Assembly (NCBI GenBank): GCA_964242215.1
Contig: CAXTCJ010000042.1
Span: 1-38,100, forward strand
Direction of reading: 5' to 3'
Length of the DNA: 38,100 nt
Source: LMUY01 sp964242215
Lineage (GTDB): Bacteria > Pseudomonadota > Alphaproteobacteria > Acetobacterales > Acetobacteraceae
The notes under the pieces were generated by a model. The model did no database searches, was not told the origin of the DNA, and was given only the letters and a program-made list of their open reading frames with translations. Position numbers and translations under genes: made by a program. Positions 24,180 to 33,235 of this stretch are shown piece after piece (positions within the stretch are counted from its first letter, which is position 1; each line of letters starts with the position of its first letter).

Positions 24180-25751
24180 TTACAGCGCCAATTCCTGCTG
24201 CCGCTTTTCGCCCCGCCCGGCGATCCGTTGAACCTCGACCGCCCCATCCGCGAACTCCAGCCGTAGCCGGGCGGCAGGCCGGACCGCGGCGGCGCTGGTC
24301 ACGGGGCGGCCCGCCGGGTCGGTGACCAGGGCGTAGCCGCGGGCCAGCACTGCGCGGGGATCGGCGGCTTGCAGCCGTCCGGACAAGCCCTCCAAACGGG
24401 CCGTCATTTCGCGCAGCTTCGCCCGCACGGGGGCGGCGGTCAGTCGGGGCAGGGTGCGAGCGGCCTCGATCCGGTGGCGCTGCACGGCGTGGCGCAACGC
24501 CGCGGGCAGCCCGGCAGAGGCGGTCGCAGTCCGGTGGCGTATGGCGGCCAGCACGCTTGCGGGTGGTGGCATGTGGCGCTCGGCCGCAATCAGCGCCGCC
24601 CGTCGCGCCGCCACCAGGGCAGGCAGACCGAGCCGGAGCCTGGCCCCACGATCGGCCAGCCCCTGCCGCGCCGTCTGCAGCAATGCCGGCGCGTCCGGGA
24701 GCGCCCGCTCCACCCGCACCAGCGTGGCCCATCGCCCCGCCAGCAGGTTGGGCATGGCCAGGACCAGCCGGTGTCCGCGATCGTCCAACCGATGCCGGGC
24801 CGACCCGGCGAGCGACGCCACGTCCGGCAGCCGCGACGCGAGCCCGGCCGTGTGCATGCGGCGCTCGCCGAGCATGCGGGCCAGGGCGCCGGACTGCCGC
24901 GCGGCACGCTGCTGCAAATCGGCCAGCAGTTCCAGGCGTACCGGCACCGCCATCTCGGCCGCCGCGGTGGGGGTGGGCGCGCGGCGATCGGCGGCCAGGT
25001 CGATCAGGGTGTGGTCGGTTTCGTGCCCCACGGCCGAGATCAGCGGGATCGAGCAGCCAGCGGCCGCGCGCACCACCGCCTCGTCGTTGAACGCCATCAG
25101 GTCTTCCAGGCTGCCGCCGCCGCGCGCCACGATCAGCACGTCAGGCCGCGGCACCCCGTCCCGCGGCAGGCCGCAGAACCCGGCGATGGCGGCGGCGATC
25201 TTCTCGGCCGCACCTTCGCCCTGCACCGGCACCGGCCACAGCAGGATCGGGCGGCCGAACCGACGGGCGATGGTGGTGTGGATGTCGTGCAACACCGCGC
25301 CATTCGCCGAGGTCACCACGCCCACGACGGCCGGCAGGGTCGGCAGAGGGCGACGGCGGTTGAACAGCCCCTCGGCCGCCAGCTTCACCCGTAAGGCCTC
25401 GATCCGCGCCAGCATCGCCCCGGCGCCGGCATATTCCAGCCGCTCGATGATGATCTGGAACTGGCTCTTGTCGCCATAAGCCGAGATGCGACCGGTGGCG
25501 ATCACCTCCACCCCGTCCTCCGGCTTCAGCCCAACCGTGCGCGCCGCCGTCTTCCAGACGATGCCGCGCAGCGTGCCGCCTTCGTCCTTGAGGCAAAGAT
25601 AGGTGTGGCCGGAGCTGTAGCGCTTCACCTCCACCAGCTCGCCGCGCACGCGCACGCGGCCGAACGCGCCCTCCAGCGTGCGCTTCACCGCGCCGGCGAT
25701 CTCGCTGACGGTGTATTCGGGGACGTTGCTGGCCGGGGTCTGCGTGTCCAT
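24180..25751 (-). CDS. xseA: Exodeoxyribonuclease VII large subunit
   Basis: A 523-residue nuclease subunit that, with the small subunit XseB, digests single-stranded DNA to short oligonucleotides in repair. An N-terminal OB-fold (residues about 10-110; YTVSEIAGAVKRTLEGAFGRVRVRGELVEVK) is followed by the catalytic domain with TSANGAVLHDI, ARGGGSLEDLMAFNDE (211-217 core) and GHETDHTLIDLAADRRAPTP. The region after about residue 280 is long, helical and very Ala/Arg-rich, longer than in many relatives. The end (RGYALVTD) is the usual C-terminal motif. xseB is not in the window. Confidence 0.95.
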   Translation of the reverse strand: MDTQTPASNVPEYTVSEIAGAVKRTLEGAFGRVRVRGELVEVKRYSSGHTYLCLKDEGGTLRGIVWKTAARTVGLKPEDGVEVIATGRISAYGDKSQFQIIIERLEYAGAGAMLARIEALRVKLAAEGLFNRRRPLPTLPAVVGVVTSANGAVLHDIHTTIARRFGRPILLWPVPVQGEGAAEKIAAAIAGFCGLPRDGVPRPDVLIVARGGGSLEDLMAFNDEAVVRAAAGCSIPLISAVGHETDHTLIDLAADRRAPTPTAAAEMAVPVRLELLADLQQRAARQSGALARMLGERRMHTAGLASRLPDVASLAGSARHRLDDRGHRLVLAMPNLLAGRWATLVRVERALPDAPALLQTARQGLADRGARLRLGLPALVAARRAALIAAERHMPPPASVLAAIRHRTATASAGLPAALRHAVQRHRIEAARTLPRLTAAPVRAKLREMTARLEGLSGRLQAADPRAVLARGYALVTDPAGRPVTSAAAVRPAARLRLEFADGAVEVQRIAGRGEKRQQELAL

Positions 25752-25799
25752 GCCGCAAACCTATGCTACGGACCCGGTGTCGACCAAGGAGGCTTGTGG

Positions 25800-27023
25800 A
25801 TGCGGGTGTTGCTGATCGGTTCGGGCGGGCGGGAACACGCGTTGGCCTGGACACTGGCCGCCTCGCCGCTGCTGACCAAGCTGTTCGTGGCGCCGGGCAA
25901 CCCGGGGATCGCGCCACTGGCCGAACTCGTGCCGATCGGCGTGCTCGACATCGCGGCGCTGGTGGCGTTCGCCGTGGAGAACGCCGTCGACTTGGTGGTG
26001 CCCGGGCCTGAGGCGCCGCTGGTGGCCGGCATCACCGATGCGATGGCGGCCGTCGGCATCCCCTGCTGCGGTCCCACCGCGGCGGCGGCGCAGCTCGAGG
26101 GCAGCAAGGCGTTCACCAAGGAATTGTGCGACGCCGCCGATATCCCGACCGCCCGGTGGGAGCGCTTCACCGACGCTGCCGCAGCGCGCGAGTTCGCCAG
26201 CCGGCGCCGCCCGATCGTGGTCAAGGCCGACGGTCTGGCGGCCGGGAAGGGCGTGGTCGTCGCCCAGTCCGAGGCCGAGGCGGACGCGGCGATCGAACGC
26301 TTCGTCGCCGCCGGCCCCATCGTGATCGAGGAGTGTCTGGTCGGCGACGAGGTCAGCCTGTTCGCCCTATGCGACGGCACGGAGGCTATTTTCCTGGGTA
26401 CGGCACGCGACTACAAGCGCGTCGGCGACGGCGATACCGGCCCCAACACGGGGGGTATGGGCGCGATTTCCCCCGTGCCCGGCTTCGACCCGGTCGCGGC
26501 CATGGACGGTGTCATCCGCCCTGCCTTGGCCGAGATGGTTCGGCGCGGTACCCCCTTTCGCGGCGTGCTGTTCGCCGGGTTGATGCTGACGGCTGCGGGC
26601 GCCGAGCTGATCGAGTTCAATGTCCGCTTCGGCGATCCGGAGTGTCAGGCGTTGATGGCCCGGCTGCAGAGCGACCTGCTGCCCGCCTTGCTCGCGGCCT
26701 GCCAAGGCGAACTGGGCGACTTCGAGCTGCGGTTCCGGCCCGATGCGAGTTGCGCCGTGGTGATGGCGGCGCGCGGCTACCCGGATGAGCCGGAGTCGGG
26801 GACGGTGATCGCCGGGCTGGACCGGGCTGCGGCGGTGCCGGGTGCGCTGGTGTTCCACGCGGGCACGGCGTTGCGCGGCGAGCAGGTGGTGGCGGCTGGC
26901 GGGCGCGTGCTGACGCTGTGCGGCACCGGGCCCGACGTGGCCAGCGCACAGGCCAGCGCCTACGCGGCAGTGGACGCCGTGGTGTGGGACGGCGGGTTCT
27001 GCCGGCGAGATATCGGGCGGTAG
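25800..27023 (+). CDS. purD: Phosphoribosylamine-glycine ligase
   Basis: A 407-residue ATP-grasp enzyme that joins glycine to phosphoribosylamine in the second step of purine synthesis. The N-domain starts MRVLLIGSGGREHALAW, with VAPGNPG and VVPGPEAPLVAGI. The ATP-grasp part shows GSKAFTKELC, VVKADGLAAGKGVVVA, the DYKRVGDGDTGPNTGGMGA signature and FNVRFGDPECQ. The ATG at 25800 follows AAGGAGG at good spacing and gives the standard N-terminus; a longer frame upstream is spurious. It is divergent from xseA and its end nearly touches the convergent acyltransferase gene. Confidence 0.97.
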   Translation: MRVLLIGSGGREHALAWTLAASPLLTKLFVAPGNPGIAPLAELVPIGVLDIAALVAFAVENAVDLVVPGPEAPLVAGITDAMAAVGIPCCGPTAAAAQLEGSKAFTKELCDAADIPTARWERFTDAAAAREFASRRRPIVVKADGLAAGKGVVVAQSEAEADAAIERFVAAGPIVIEECLVGDEVSLFALCDGTEAIFLGTARDYKRVGDGDTGPNTGGMGAISPVPGFDPVAAMDGVIRPALAEMVRRGTPFRGVLFAGLMLTAAGAELIEFNVRFGDPECQALMARLQSDLLPALLAACQGELGDFELRFRPDASCAVVMAARGYPDEPESGTVIAGLDRAAAVPGALVFHAGTALRGEQVVAAGGRVLTLCGTGPDVASAQASAYAAVDAVVWDGGFCRRDIGR

Positions 27024-27024
27024 C

Positions 27025-28086
27025 CTACGGCAGGGTCGGCGCGGCCTCGAGCGGTAACCGGCGGCTGCCGCCGAGCTTTCGCAGCCAGAGCCGGGCCGGA
27101 CGCTCGATCGCGTAGTAGCTGACGGCTGACACGGCAATCACCGAGAGGATGGTCAGCACCAACGCAATGCCACCGCCATGCGGAACATGGGTGAACGGTT
27201 CGGCGACGATTGGCAGCCATTTCTGCTGCATCGGCGAGTGCAACAAATACAGCGAGTAGGAGATAAGGCCCAGCCAATGCACCGGGCGCCAGCCCAGAAC
27301 GCGTGCCGTGATGGAGCGCTCGGCAGCGAGCGTCACGATCAGCAGCATGGTGGCCAGCACGACGGCGATGTCGGTGCCCGGAACCGCGAGCAATACGATC
27401 GTCGCCAAGGCCAGGATGTCGCCCGTCCAGCGGTTGCGCACCACGCTGGCGATCCGGGCCCATCGCAGCATCCGGCAGGCGAACACACCAATGGTGAAGC
27501 CTGCCAGGCAGCGCACCAGGGGGTAAACCGTGCCATCGCCGTAGATGTCGAGCGGCCCGTGGCGATCGGAGAATACGGCGTTGGCCAGGTGCAACTGCAC
27601 CTCCGGCAGTCCGCCGAGCACCAGCAGGCACACCAAAGCTGTGGCGGTGGCCACCACGCCGACGACCCGGCGGCCGCGCAGTATCAACAGCACGAGAATC
27701 GGGAAGATCAGGTAGGCGGCGAACTCGGTACTGATCGACCAGGACGGCCCGGCGATGCTGATCGAGGTGCCCCAGCCCTGCACCATCAGCAAGTTCAACA
27801 GCACGTCGAGACTGGTTATCGGCTGGTCCGAGGTTTCGAAGCCGATCGCGAGACAGCCCAGGGTTACGAAGGCGTAGAGGGGGTAGACGCGGGCCATCCG
27901 GTTGGCCAGGAAGCGCACGTAATCCCGCGCCGAGACGCTGTCGTAGAAAATAGGGGCGTAGTTCAGCGAGATGACGAAGCCACTCAGCACGAAGAACAGA
28001 TCCACGGCCAAGTAGCCATGGCTTCGGATGGTCTTGAATGGGGAGTAGCCCGGGGCGATGCCAACGCCGAAGTAGTGGTAGAGCAC
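27025..28086 (-). CDS. Acyltransferase 3 family membrane protein (OafA/YrhL-like), start problematic
   Basis: An inner-membrane protein with about ten hydrophobic segments that by homology moves acyl groups onto sugars of surface glycans. Marks are VDLFFVLSGFVIS, RVYPLYAF, a GPSWSISTEFAAYLIFP segment and ISYSLYLLHSP. The first usable start is GTG 28086, giving 353 residues beginning MLYHYF. But the same frame continues upstream to 28202 and encodes EIRSLTGLRGVAALYVV, the conserved N-terminus of the family, with no ATG, GTG or TTG ahead of it. So either a non-standard start is used or a mutation removed the start. The GTG coordinate is given only as the longest standard reading. Confidence 0.85.
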   Translation of the reverse strand: MLYHYFGVGIAPGYSPFKTIRSHGYLAVDLFFVLSGFVISLNYAPIFYDSVSARDYVRFLANRMARVYPLYAFVTLGCLAIGFETSDQPITSLDVLLNLLMVQGWGTSISIAGPSWSISTEFAAYLIFPILVLLILRGRRVVGVVATATALVCLLVLGGLPEVQLHLANAVFSDRHGPLDIYGDGTVYPLVRCLAGFTIGVFACRMLRWARIASVVRNRWTGDILALATIVLLAVPGTDIAVVLATMLLIVTLAAERSITARVLGWRPVHWLGLISYSLYLLHSPMQQKWLPIVAEPFTHVPHGGGIALVLTILSVIAVSAVSYYAIERPARLWLRKLGGSRRLPLEAAPTLP

Positions 28087-28240
28087 TACATACAGCGCGG
28101 CGACGCCCCGTAAGCCGGTCAGCGATCGGATTTCGCCCCGTATGGGAACAGGATGGTCTGAAATCCGCGCTCTCCCGGGGTACGATCGTAGCCTTATCGC
28201 CTAAATCGCCCCCGGACCATTGTGTTTTCGCGCAATAACC

Positions 28241-29179
28241 TCAGCGCGTCTGCTGGATCGCGGAGAGCATCCAACGTCCGCCTGGAGCGCGCACGAACGT
28301 CCAGATTTCGGTCACGACCTGCCGCTCGGTGGGGCTACCATCCACCACTTCCTGGTTCACGTTCTCCAGCCAATCGAGCATGGAGAACTTCATCGCGACG
28401 GTCGCATACTCGCGGGAGCCCTCGGACCAGGCCTGCGCCAAGTCGCCTTTTTCCAGCCGGACGTCCTGGATGATGTTGTGCACCCCGCGGCTGCTCAGCT
28501 CGGACATCTGCTCGTTGAAGTAGCCGACCATCTCGGGCGTGGCGACGGTGCGCAACCCGGCCAGGTCGCCGCGGGACCACGCGATCTGCATCGCCTTGAG
28601 CAACTGCTCGAACGCCGCGTAGTCGGCCGGGGTGATCGTGATCGGGGGCGCGTTGGGAGCGCGTGGCGCCGGTCCGGCGGAGCGGGCAGCCCCGCCGCCG
28701 CCGCCGCCACCGAAACCGCTGAAGCCGCCGAAGCCGGCGAACATCGGCTGCCGGCCCATCACCAACCGCAGGACCCAGCGCCCGATGAAGAAGATCAGGG
28801 CCAGCTGGATCAGCAGGCCGATGATGCTGCTGCCGCCGCTCATGCCGCCAAACATCCCGTGGCCGAACAGCATCCCGCCGATGCCGGCACCGACCAGCCC
28901 GCCCAGCAGCCCGGAGCTGAAGGCACTCCGGCCGCTATAACCGCCACCATAGGCCGGAGCCGGGCTACCGTACGACGGCTCGGGCGCGCGGGGCGTGAAG
29001 CTGCGCTGCATCGGCGCGGCGGAGTAGGGCGCTGTGCCGGTGGACGGCGGGGCGGAGTAGGTGAACCCGCCGCGGCTGCCCATGGATCCACCGCCCCCGA
29101 CCCGTGCCAGGGCCAGACCCGGTGCGAGCGCCACGGCCAGCGCCAGCGCGGCTGCGATCGGAAGTCGAAGGCGGGTCAT
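28241..29179 (-). CDS. Tim44-like domain secreted/membrane protein
   Basis: A 312-residue protein with a signal peptide (LPIAAALALAVALAPGLALA), a long Gly/Ser/Pro-rich low-complexity region, a Gly-rich membrane-active stretch (GLLGGLVGAGIGGMLFGHG) and a hydrophobic helix (IIGLLIQLALIFFIG). The C-terminal Tim44-like domain (about 175-312) shows DYAAFEQLLKAMQIAWSRGD, PEMVGYFNEQ, the VRLEKGDLAQAW stretch and EIWTFVRAPGGRWMLSAIQQ. Bacterial members resemble the mitochondrial import factor domain, but their role is not established. It is divergent from the glycogen phosphorylase gene. Confidence 0.9.
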   Translation of the reverse strand: MTRLRLPIAAALALAVALAPGLALARVGGGGSMGSRGGFTYSAPPSTGTAPYSAAPMQRSFTPRAPEPSYGSPAPAYGGGYSGRSAFSSGLLGGLVGAGIGGMLFGHGMFGGMSGGSSIIGLLIQLALIFFIGRWVLRLVMGRQPMFAGFGGFSGFGGGGGGGAARSAGPAPRAPNAPPITITPADYAAFEQLLKAMQIAWSRGDLAGLRTVATPEMVGYFNEQMSELSSRGVHNIIQDVRLEKGDLAQAWSEGSREYATVAMKFSMLDWLENVNQEVVDGSPTERQVVTEIWTFVRAPGGRWMLSAIQQTR

Positions 29180-29189
29180 GCGGCAAACT

Positions 29190-29247
29190 CCATTAACGGC
29201 GCCTATATAGTGACGTTACAAGATCATTGTGAGTATGCCGTTAACGG
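29190..29247. promoter_or_regulatory. Divergent region with CCGTTAACGG palindrome
   Basis: Between the Tim44-like gene and the phosphorylase gene, a perfect 10-bp palindrome CCGTTAACGG lies at 29238-29247, and a related copy (CCATTAACGGC) at 29190-29200, 48 bp away. The stretch between is AT-rich (CCTATATAGTGACGTTACAAG), so promoters for one or both genes probably lie here. The palindrome may be an operator; no regulator is known. Confidence 0.35.
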
Positions 29248-29322
29248 ACGAAAAAGCGGTCCTCGTCTAACGAAAGGCAGGTTTGTGTGCCAAGCTACCG
29301 CGCACACGCCCGGAGCCTCACG

Positions 29323-31800
29323 ATGGATCTTCCCGCCCCCGAGCCCAAGACCGAACCCCAGACCGGGCCCAAAATCGCCGATCTGGCGGACGAGTTGCAC
29401 GAGGCGATCAACCGCAAGCTACTCTACTCCATCGGCAAAACCCCCAACCGCGGTAGTCAGCGCGACTGGTACGCCGCCACTGCATTGGCGGTGCGGGACC
29501 GGGTCGTCGACGTCTGGACGGCCACTGCCGCCAGCACCCGCGCGCGGGGGGCCAAGCGCGTCCATTACCTGTCGCTGGAGTTCCTGATCGGACGCCTGCT
29601 GTTCGACGCGGCCGGCAACCTTGGCCTGATCGATGGGCTGCGCACCGCCCTGGCGCGGGAGGGCGTCGACCTCGACCACCTCCGCACGCTCGAGCCCGAC
29701 GCGGCCCTGGGCAATGGCGGCTTGGGGCGTCTGGCGGCCTGCTTCATGGAGAGCATGGCCACGCTCGGCATTCCCTCCTTCGGCTACGGCATCCGCTACG
29801 ACCACGGCCTGTTCCGCCAATCCATCGTCGATGGCTGGCAACAGGAGCAGCCGGAGGACTGGCTGTCGGCGGGCAACCCGTGGGAATTCCAGCGGCCCGA
29901 ACTATCCTACCGCATCGGCTTCGGCGGCAGCGTCGCAGCGTCCACCGAGGGCGGCCGCACCGCCTTCACCTGGAACCCGGCGGAGACACTGTTTGCTGTC
30001 GCCTTCGACACGCCGGTGGTCGGCTACGGCGGCACCCACGCCAACACGCTGCGCCTGTGGTCCGCCCGCGCGGCCGACCCATTGCTGCTGGAGGCGTTCA
30101 ACCGCGGCGACCATGTCGGCGCCCTGAGCGACCGGGTGCGGGCCGAGGCGGTGAGCCGCGTGCTATACCCCGGCGACGACAGCCCTGCCGGCCAGGAATT
30201 GCGGCTGCGGCAGGAGTTTTTCTTCGCCTCCGCCAGCCTGCAGGACATGCTGCGCCGCCATTTGGTCGAGCACGGCTCGATCACCGATCTGCACGAGCAT
30301 GTCGCCATCCAGCTCAACGACACCCACCCCGCCATCGGCATCGCCGAGCTGATGCGCCTGCTGATCGACGTGCACGGCGTCGAGTGGGAGGAGGCTTGGA
30401 CGATCACGCAGGGCTGCGTCAGCTACACCAACCACACGCTGCTGCCGGAGGCGCTGGAGATGTGGCCGGTGCTGCTGCTGGAGCGGCTGCTGCCCCGGCA
30501 CATGCAGATCATCTACCTGCTCAACGCCCGCCATTTGGACGCGCAGCGGGCCGGCGGCGCGGACGACCGGCTGCTCGCCGCACTCAGCCTGATCGACGAG
30601 TCCAGCGGCCGCCGCGTGCGCATGGGCCATCTGGCGTTCCTGGGCAGCCACTCGGTCAACGGCGTGTCGGCCCTGCATACCGACCTGATGCGGCGCACCA
30701 CCTTCCGCGAACTGGACTTGGCCGTCGGCGGCCGGATCGTGAACCGTACCAACGGCATCACCTTCCGCCGCTGGCTGCACCAGACCAATCCCGGTCTGAC
30801 CCACCTGCTGGTGGAGACGGTGGGCGAGCGGGTGCTGCGCGATCCGGAGGCGTTGACCGACCTCATCCCCTATGCCGACGACATGGCCTTCCGCGACGCG
30901 TTCCGCGACCAGCGCCGCCCGCGCAAGCTGGCGGTGGCGCGGCTGGCGGCGGCCCAGTTGGGTATCACCATCGATCCGGACGCGCTGTTCGACGTGCAGA
31001 TCAAGCGCATCCACGAGTACAAGCGCCAATTGCTGAACGTGCTGCAGGCGATCAGCCAGTACAACGCCATTCGCGCGCAGCCCACGCGGGCCTGGAAGCC
31101 TCGGGTCAAGATCTTCGCCGGCAAGGCCGCCCCGTCCTACACCTTGGCCAAACAGATCATCCGCCTGGCGCACGACGTGGCCCGCGTCGTGAACGGTGAC
31201 CCGACCGTCCGCGGCCTGCTGCAAGTCATGTTCATGCCGAACTACAACGTCAGCTTGGCCGAGTTGCTGATCCCCGCCGCGGACCTGTCGGAGCAGATCA
31301 GCACCGCCGGCATGGAGGCGAGCGGCACCGGCAACATGAAGCTGGCGCTGAACGGCGCACTGACCATCGGCACGCTGGACGGCGCCAACGTGGAGATCCG
31401 CGAGCGGGTTGGGGAGGACAACATGTTCATCTTCGGCATGACCACGGACGAGGTGGAGGCACGGCGCACCGCGCACGGCCTGGACGCCACCGGCGTGATC
31501 GATGCCTGCCCGGCGCTGCGCGACGTAATCGAGGCCCTGCGCAGCGGCGTGTTCAGCCCCGACGAGCCCGGCCGCTATGCCGCGCTGGCGGATCGCCTGA
31601 CCCACGCCGATCCGTTCTTCGTCTGCGCCGATTTCAATGCCTACGACAAGGCACAGGAGGCGGTGGACGCCAAGTGGCAGGACCCGGCGGCCTGGTGGCG
31701 CTCGGCGGTGCTGAATACCGCGAACATGGGTTGGTTCAGCTCGGACCGCACGATCGGCGAGTACGCGCAGGGGACCTGGCGCGTGCAGTCGGTGGGCTAA
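29323..31800 (+). CDS. glgP: Glycogen/starch/alpha-glucan phosphorylase
   Basis: An 825-residue PLP enzyme that releases glucose-1-phosphate from glycogen-like polymers. Motifs: VHYLSLEFLIGRLL, LGNGGLGRLAACFMESMATL, FGYGIRYDHGLFRQ, LNDTHPAIGIAELMRL, NRTNGITFRRWL, the QIKRIHEYKRQLLN signature, and the PLP lysine at residue 673 in GTGNMKLALNG, followed by GTLDGANVEI. The ATG at 29323 is chosen (CGGAG 7 nt upstream); GTG 29287 would add 12 residues. No other glycogen genes are adjacent. Confidence 0.96.
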   Translation: MDLPAPEPKTEPQTGPKIADLADELHEAINRKLLYSIGKTPNRGSQRDWYAATALAVRDRVVDVWTATAASTRARGAKRVHYLSLEFLIGRLLFDAAGNLGLIDGLRTALAREGVDLDHLRTLEPDAALGNGGLGRLAACFMESMATLGIPSFGYGIRYDHGLFRQSIVDGWQQEQPEDWLSAGNPWEFQRPELSYRIGFGGSVAASTEGGRTAFTWNPAETLFAVAFDTPVVGYGGTHANTLRLWSARAADPLLLEAFNRGDHVGALSDRVRAEAVSRVLYPGDDSPAGQELRLRQEFFFASASLQDMLRRHLVEHGSITDLHEHVAIQLNDTHPAIGIAELMRLLIDVHGVEWEEAWTITQGCVSYTNHTLLPEALEMWPVLLLERLLPRHMQIIYLLNARHLDAQRAGGADDRLLAALSLIDESSGRRVRMGHLAFLGSHSVNGVSALHTDLMRRTTFRELDLAVGGRIVNRTNGITFRRWLHQTNPGLTHLLVETVGERVLRDPEALTDLIPYADDMAFRDAFRDQRRPRKLAVARLAAAQLGITIDPDALFDVQIKRIHEYKRQLLNVLQAISQYNAIRAQPTRAWKPRVKIFAGKAAPSYTLAKQIIRLAHDVARVVNGDPTVRGLLQVMFMPNYNVSLAELLIPAADLSEQISTAGMEASGTGNMKLALNGALTIGTLDGANVEIRERVGEDNMFIFGMTTDEVEARRTAHGLDATGVIDACPALRDVIEALRSGVFSPDEPGRYAALADRLTHADPFFVCADFNAYDKAQEAVDAKWQDPAAWWRSAVLNTANMGWFSSDRTIGEYAQGTWRVQSVG

Positions 31801-31977
31801 TCTACCCGGGTAATCGCCCGCCGCCCTGCAACAGCATTGTGAACTGCCATCGACCACTTGGATAATACGCCCTAGCCTAGTTCGAACGATACCTGTCCGC
31901 TTGCCAATACTAAGGCGCCGTGCGTTTCAAGTGGTTTCTGAACCGTCACGCGGAACAAGCGCCGCGTGGCAAGGCCT

Positions 31978-33102
31978 CTACCGCCCTAGAACCTCGTGGT
32001 TGTGCTCGCCCAGCGTGGGTGCCCGGCGTTCGGATCGGGGCCGCTCGTGGTCGAAGGAGATCGGCAGGCCTACCATCGTCAATCCGGTGTCGGGAAACGT
32101 CTGCAGCAGGTCCACCGCCTCCAATTGCTCGCTGCGGGCCAGTTCGCCGATGTCGTTGACCGGGGCGACCGGTACGCCCGCGGCCTCGAAGGCGGCCAAC
32201 CACTCCGCTCGGGTGCGGGTTCGGAGCACCGCCGCGATCATCCCCACCAACTCCGGCCGGTAGGCGTTGCGCTGCGGGCCGGTGGCGAAACGCGGGTCGG
32301 TGGCCCACTCGGCGTGGCCCAAAACGGCGGCGCAGCGGGCCCATAGGCGGTCGTTGCCGGCGGCGATGACGAACGGGGCGTCGGCGGTGTCGAACGCCTG
32401 ATACGGCGTGATCACGTTGGAGCCGGTGCCGTGGCGCTGCGGCACGACGCCGCTGGCCAGGTAGCCGTTCAGTTGCTGCTCCACCCAGAATGTCGCCGTC
32501 TCCAGCAGGGAGGTGTCGACCAGGCAGCCGCGGCCCGTGATGTCGCGGTGGCGCAGCGCGGCGAGCGCCCCGATGACGCAGAACAGTCCGGTCGCCTTGT
32601 CGTTGATCGAGGCGCCGCAGAAGGTGGGGGGCCCGTCCGGCCGCCCGGTGACCGACATCATGCCGCCGAACGCCTGCAGCAGCGGGTCGAAGCCCGGGTT
32701 CATGCGCAGCGGGCCCTGGTAGCCGAACGCCCAGATCGAGCAGTAGATCAGCCGCGGATGGGCGGCCAGCATCGTCTCCGGGCCGATGCCCATCGCGTCG
32801 ACGACGCCGGGTCGCAGGTTCTGGATCAGGATGTCGGAACTGGCGGCCAGCCGGTTCAGTTCGGCGACATCGGCCGCGTTCTTGATGTCAAGCGTGATGG
32901 AGCGTTTGTTGCGGTTTTGGCTGTGGAAATACAGCGATGTGTCGCCCTCGAACGGTGGCCCCCAGGCGCGCGCGTCGTCGCCGCCATCGGGTTTTTCGAC
33001 CTTGATCACATCGGCGCCTAGATCGGCTAGGACGACCCCGGCCATGGGGCCGGCGAGGGCTTGGCCGACTTCGATGACGGTGATGCCGGCGAGTGGCTTC
33101 AT
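31978..33102 (-). CDS. Family III CoA-transferase (CaiB/BaiF)
   Basis: A 374-residue enzyme that moves CoA between carboxylic acids. It starts MKPLAGITVIEVGQALAGPM, with GADVIKVEKPDGGDDARAWG and NRNKRSITLDIKN; the probable nucleophile is Asp168 in CGASINDKATG. RGCLVDTSLLETATFW and the C-terminal GLPISFDHERP segment are standard. The ATG at 33102 is preceded by GAGGAAG; the frame continues upstream only because it runs through a family-2 palindrome. Substrate (carnitine, formate, succinate, etc.) cannot be told. Nothing notable is seen in the 177 bp between it and the convergent phosphorylase gene. Confidence 0.93.
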   Translation of the reverse strand: MKPLAGITVIEVGQALAGPMAGVVLADLGADVIKVEKPDGGDDARAWGPPFEGDTSLYFHSQNRNKRSITLDIKNAADVAELNRLAASSDILIQNLRPGVVDAMGIGPETMLAAHPRLIYCSIWAFGYQGPLRMNPGFDPLLQAFGGMMSVTGRPDGPPTFCGASINDKATGLFCVIGALAALRHRDITGRGCLVDTSLLETATFWVEQQLNGYLASGVVPQRHGTGSNVITPYQAFDTADAPFVIAAGNDRLWARCAAVLGHAEWATDPRFATGPQRNAYRPELVGMIAAVLRTRTRAEWLAAFEAAGVPVAPVNDIGELARSEQLEAVDLLQTFPDTGLTMVGLPISFDHERPRSERRAPTLGEHNHEVLGR

Positions 33103-33120
33103 GGCTGCTTCCTCTTTTTC

Positions 33121-33230
33121 TTCTCCCCCGCCCCTTGTGGGAGGGAGCGGGGGGAGGGGGGCCGCACGACGAACGATTGGTGTGTTGCCGCCCCTCACCC
33201 CGGCCCTCTCCCACAAGGGGAGAGGGAGAA
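33121..33230. repeat. Family-2 nested palindrome, full copy
   Basis: Two inverted arms of about 45 bp (left CTTCTCCCCCGCCCCTTGTG.., right ..CACAAGGGGAGAGGGAG) around a short centre. Same architecture as the copy at 14673, with CTTGT/ACAAG in the loops. It lies between smc and the CoA-transferase gene, both leftward, and would terminate smc transcription or form structure in a joint message. Confidence 0.8.
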
Positions 33231-33235
33231 GTGTT

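Noticed and set aside
30163..31857. A 564-codon open frame on the minus strand opposite glgP
   Set aside because: Shadow frame; its product is His/Gln/Val-rich without recognisable domains, while glgP on the other strand is complete.
33103..33216. N-terminal extension of the CoA-transferase frame to 33216
   Set aside because: The extra residues come from translating the family-2 palindrome; the ATG at 33102 has a ribosome binding site and the family's usual N-terminus.
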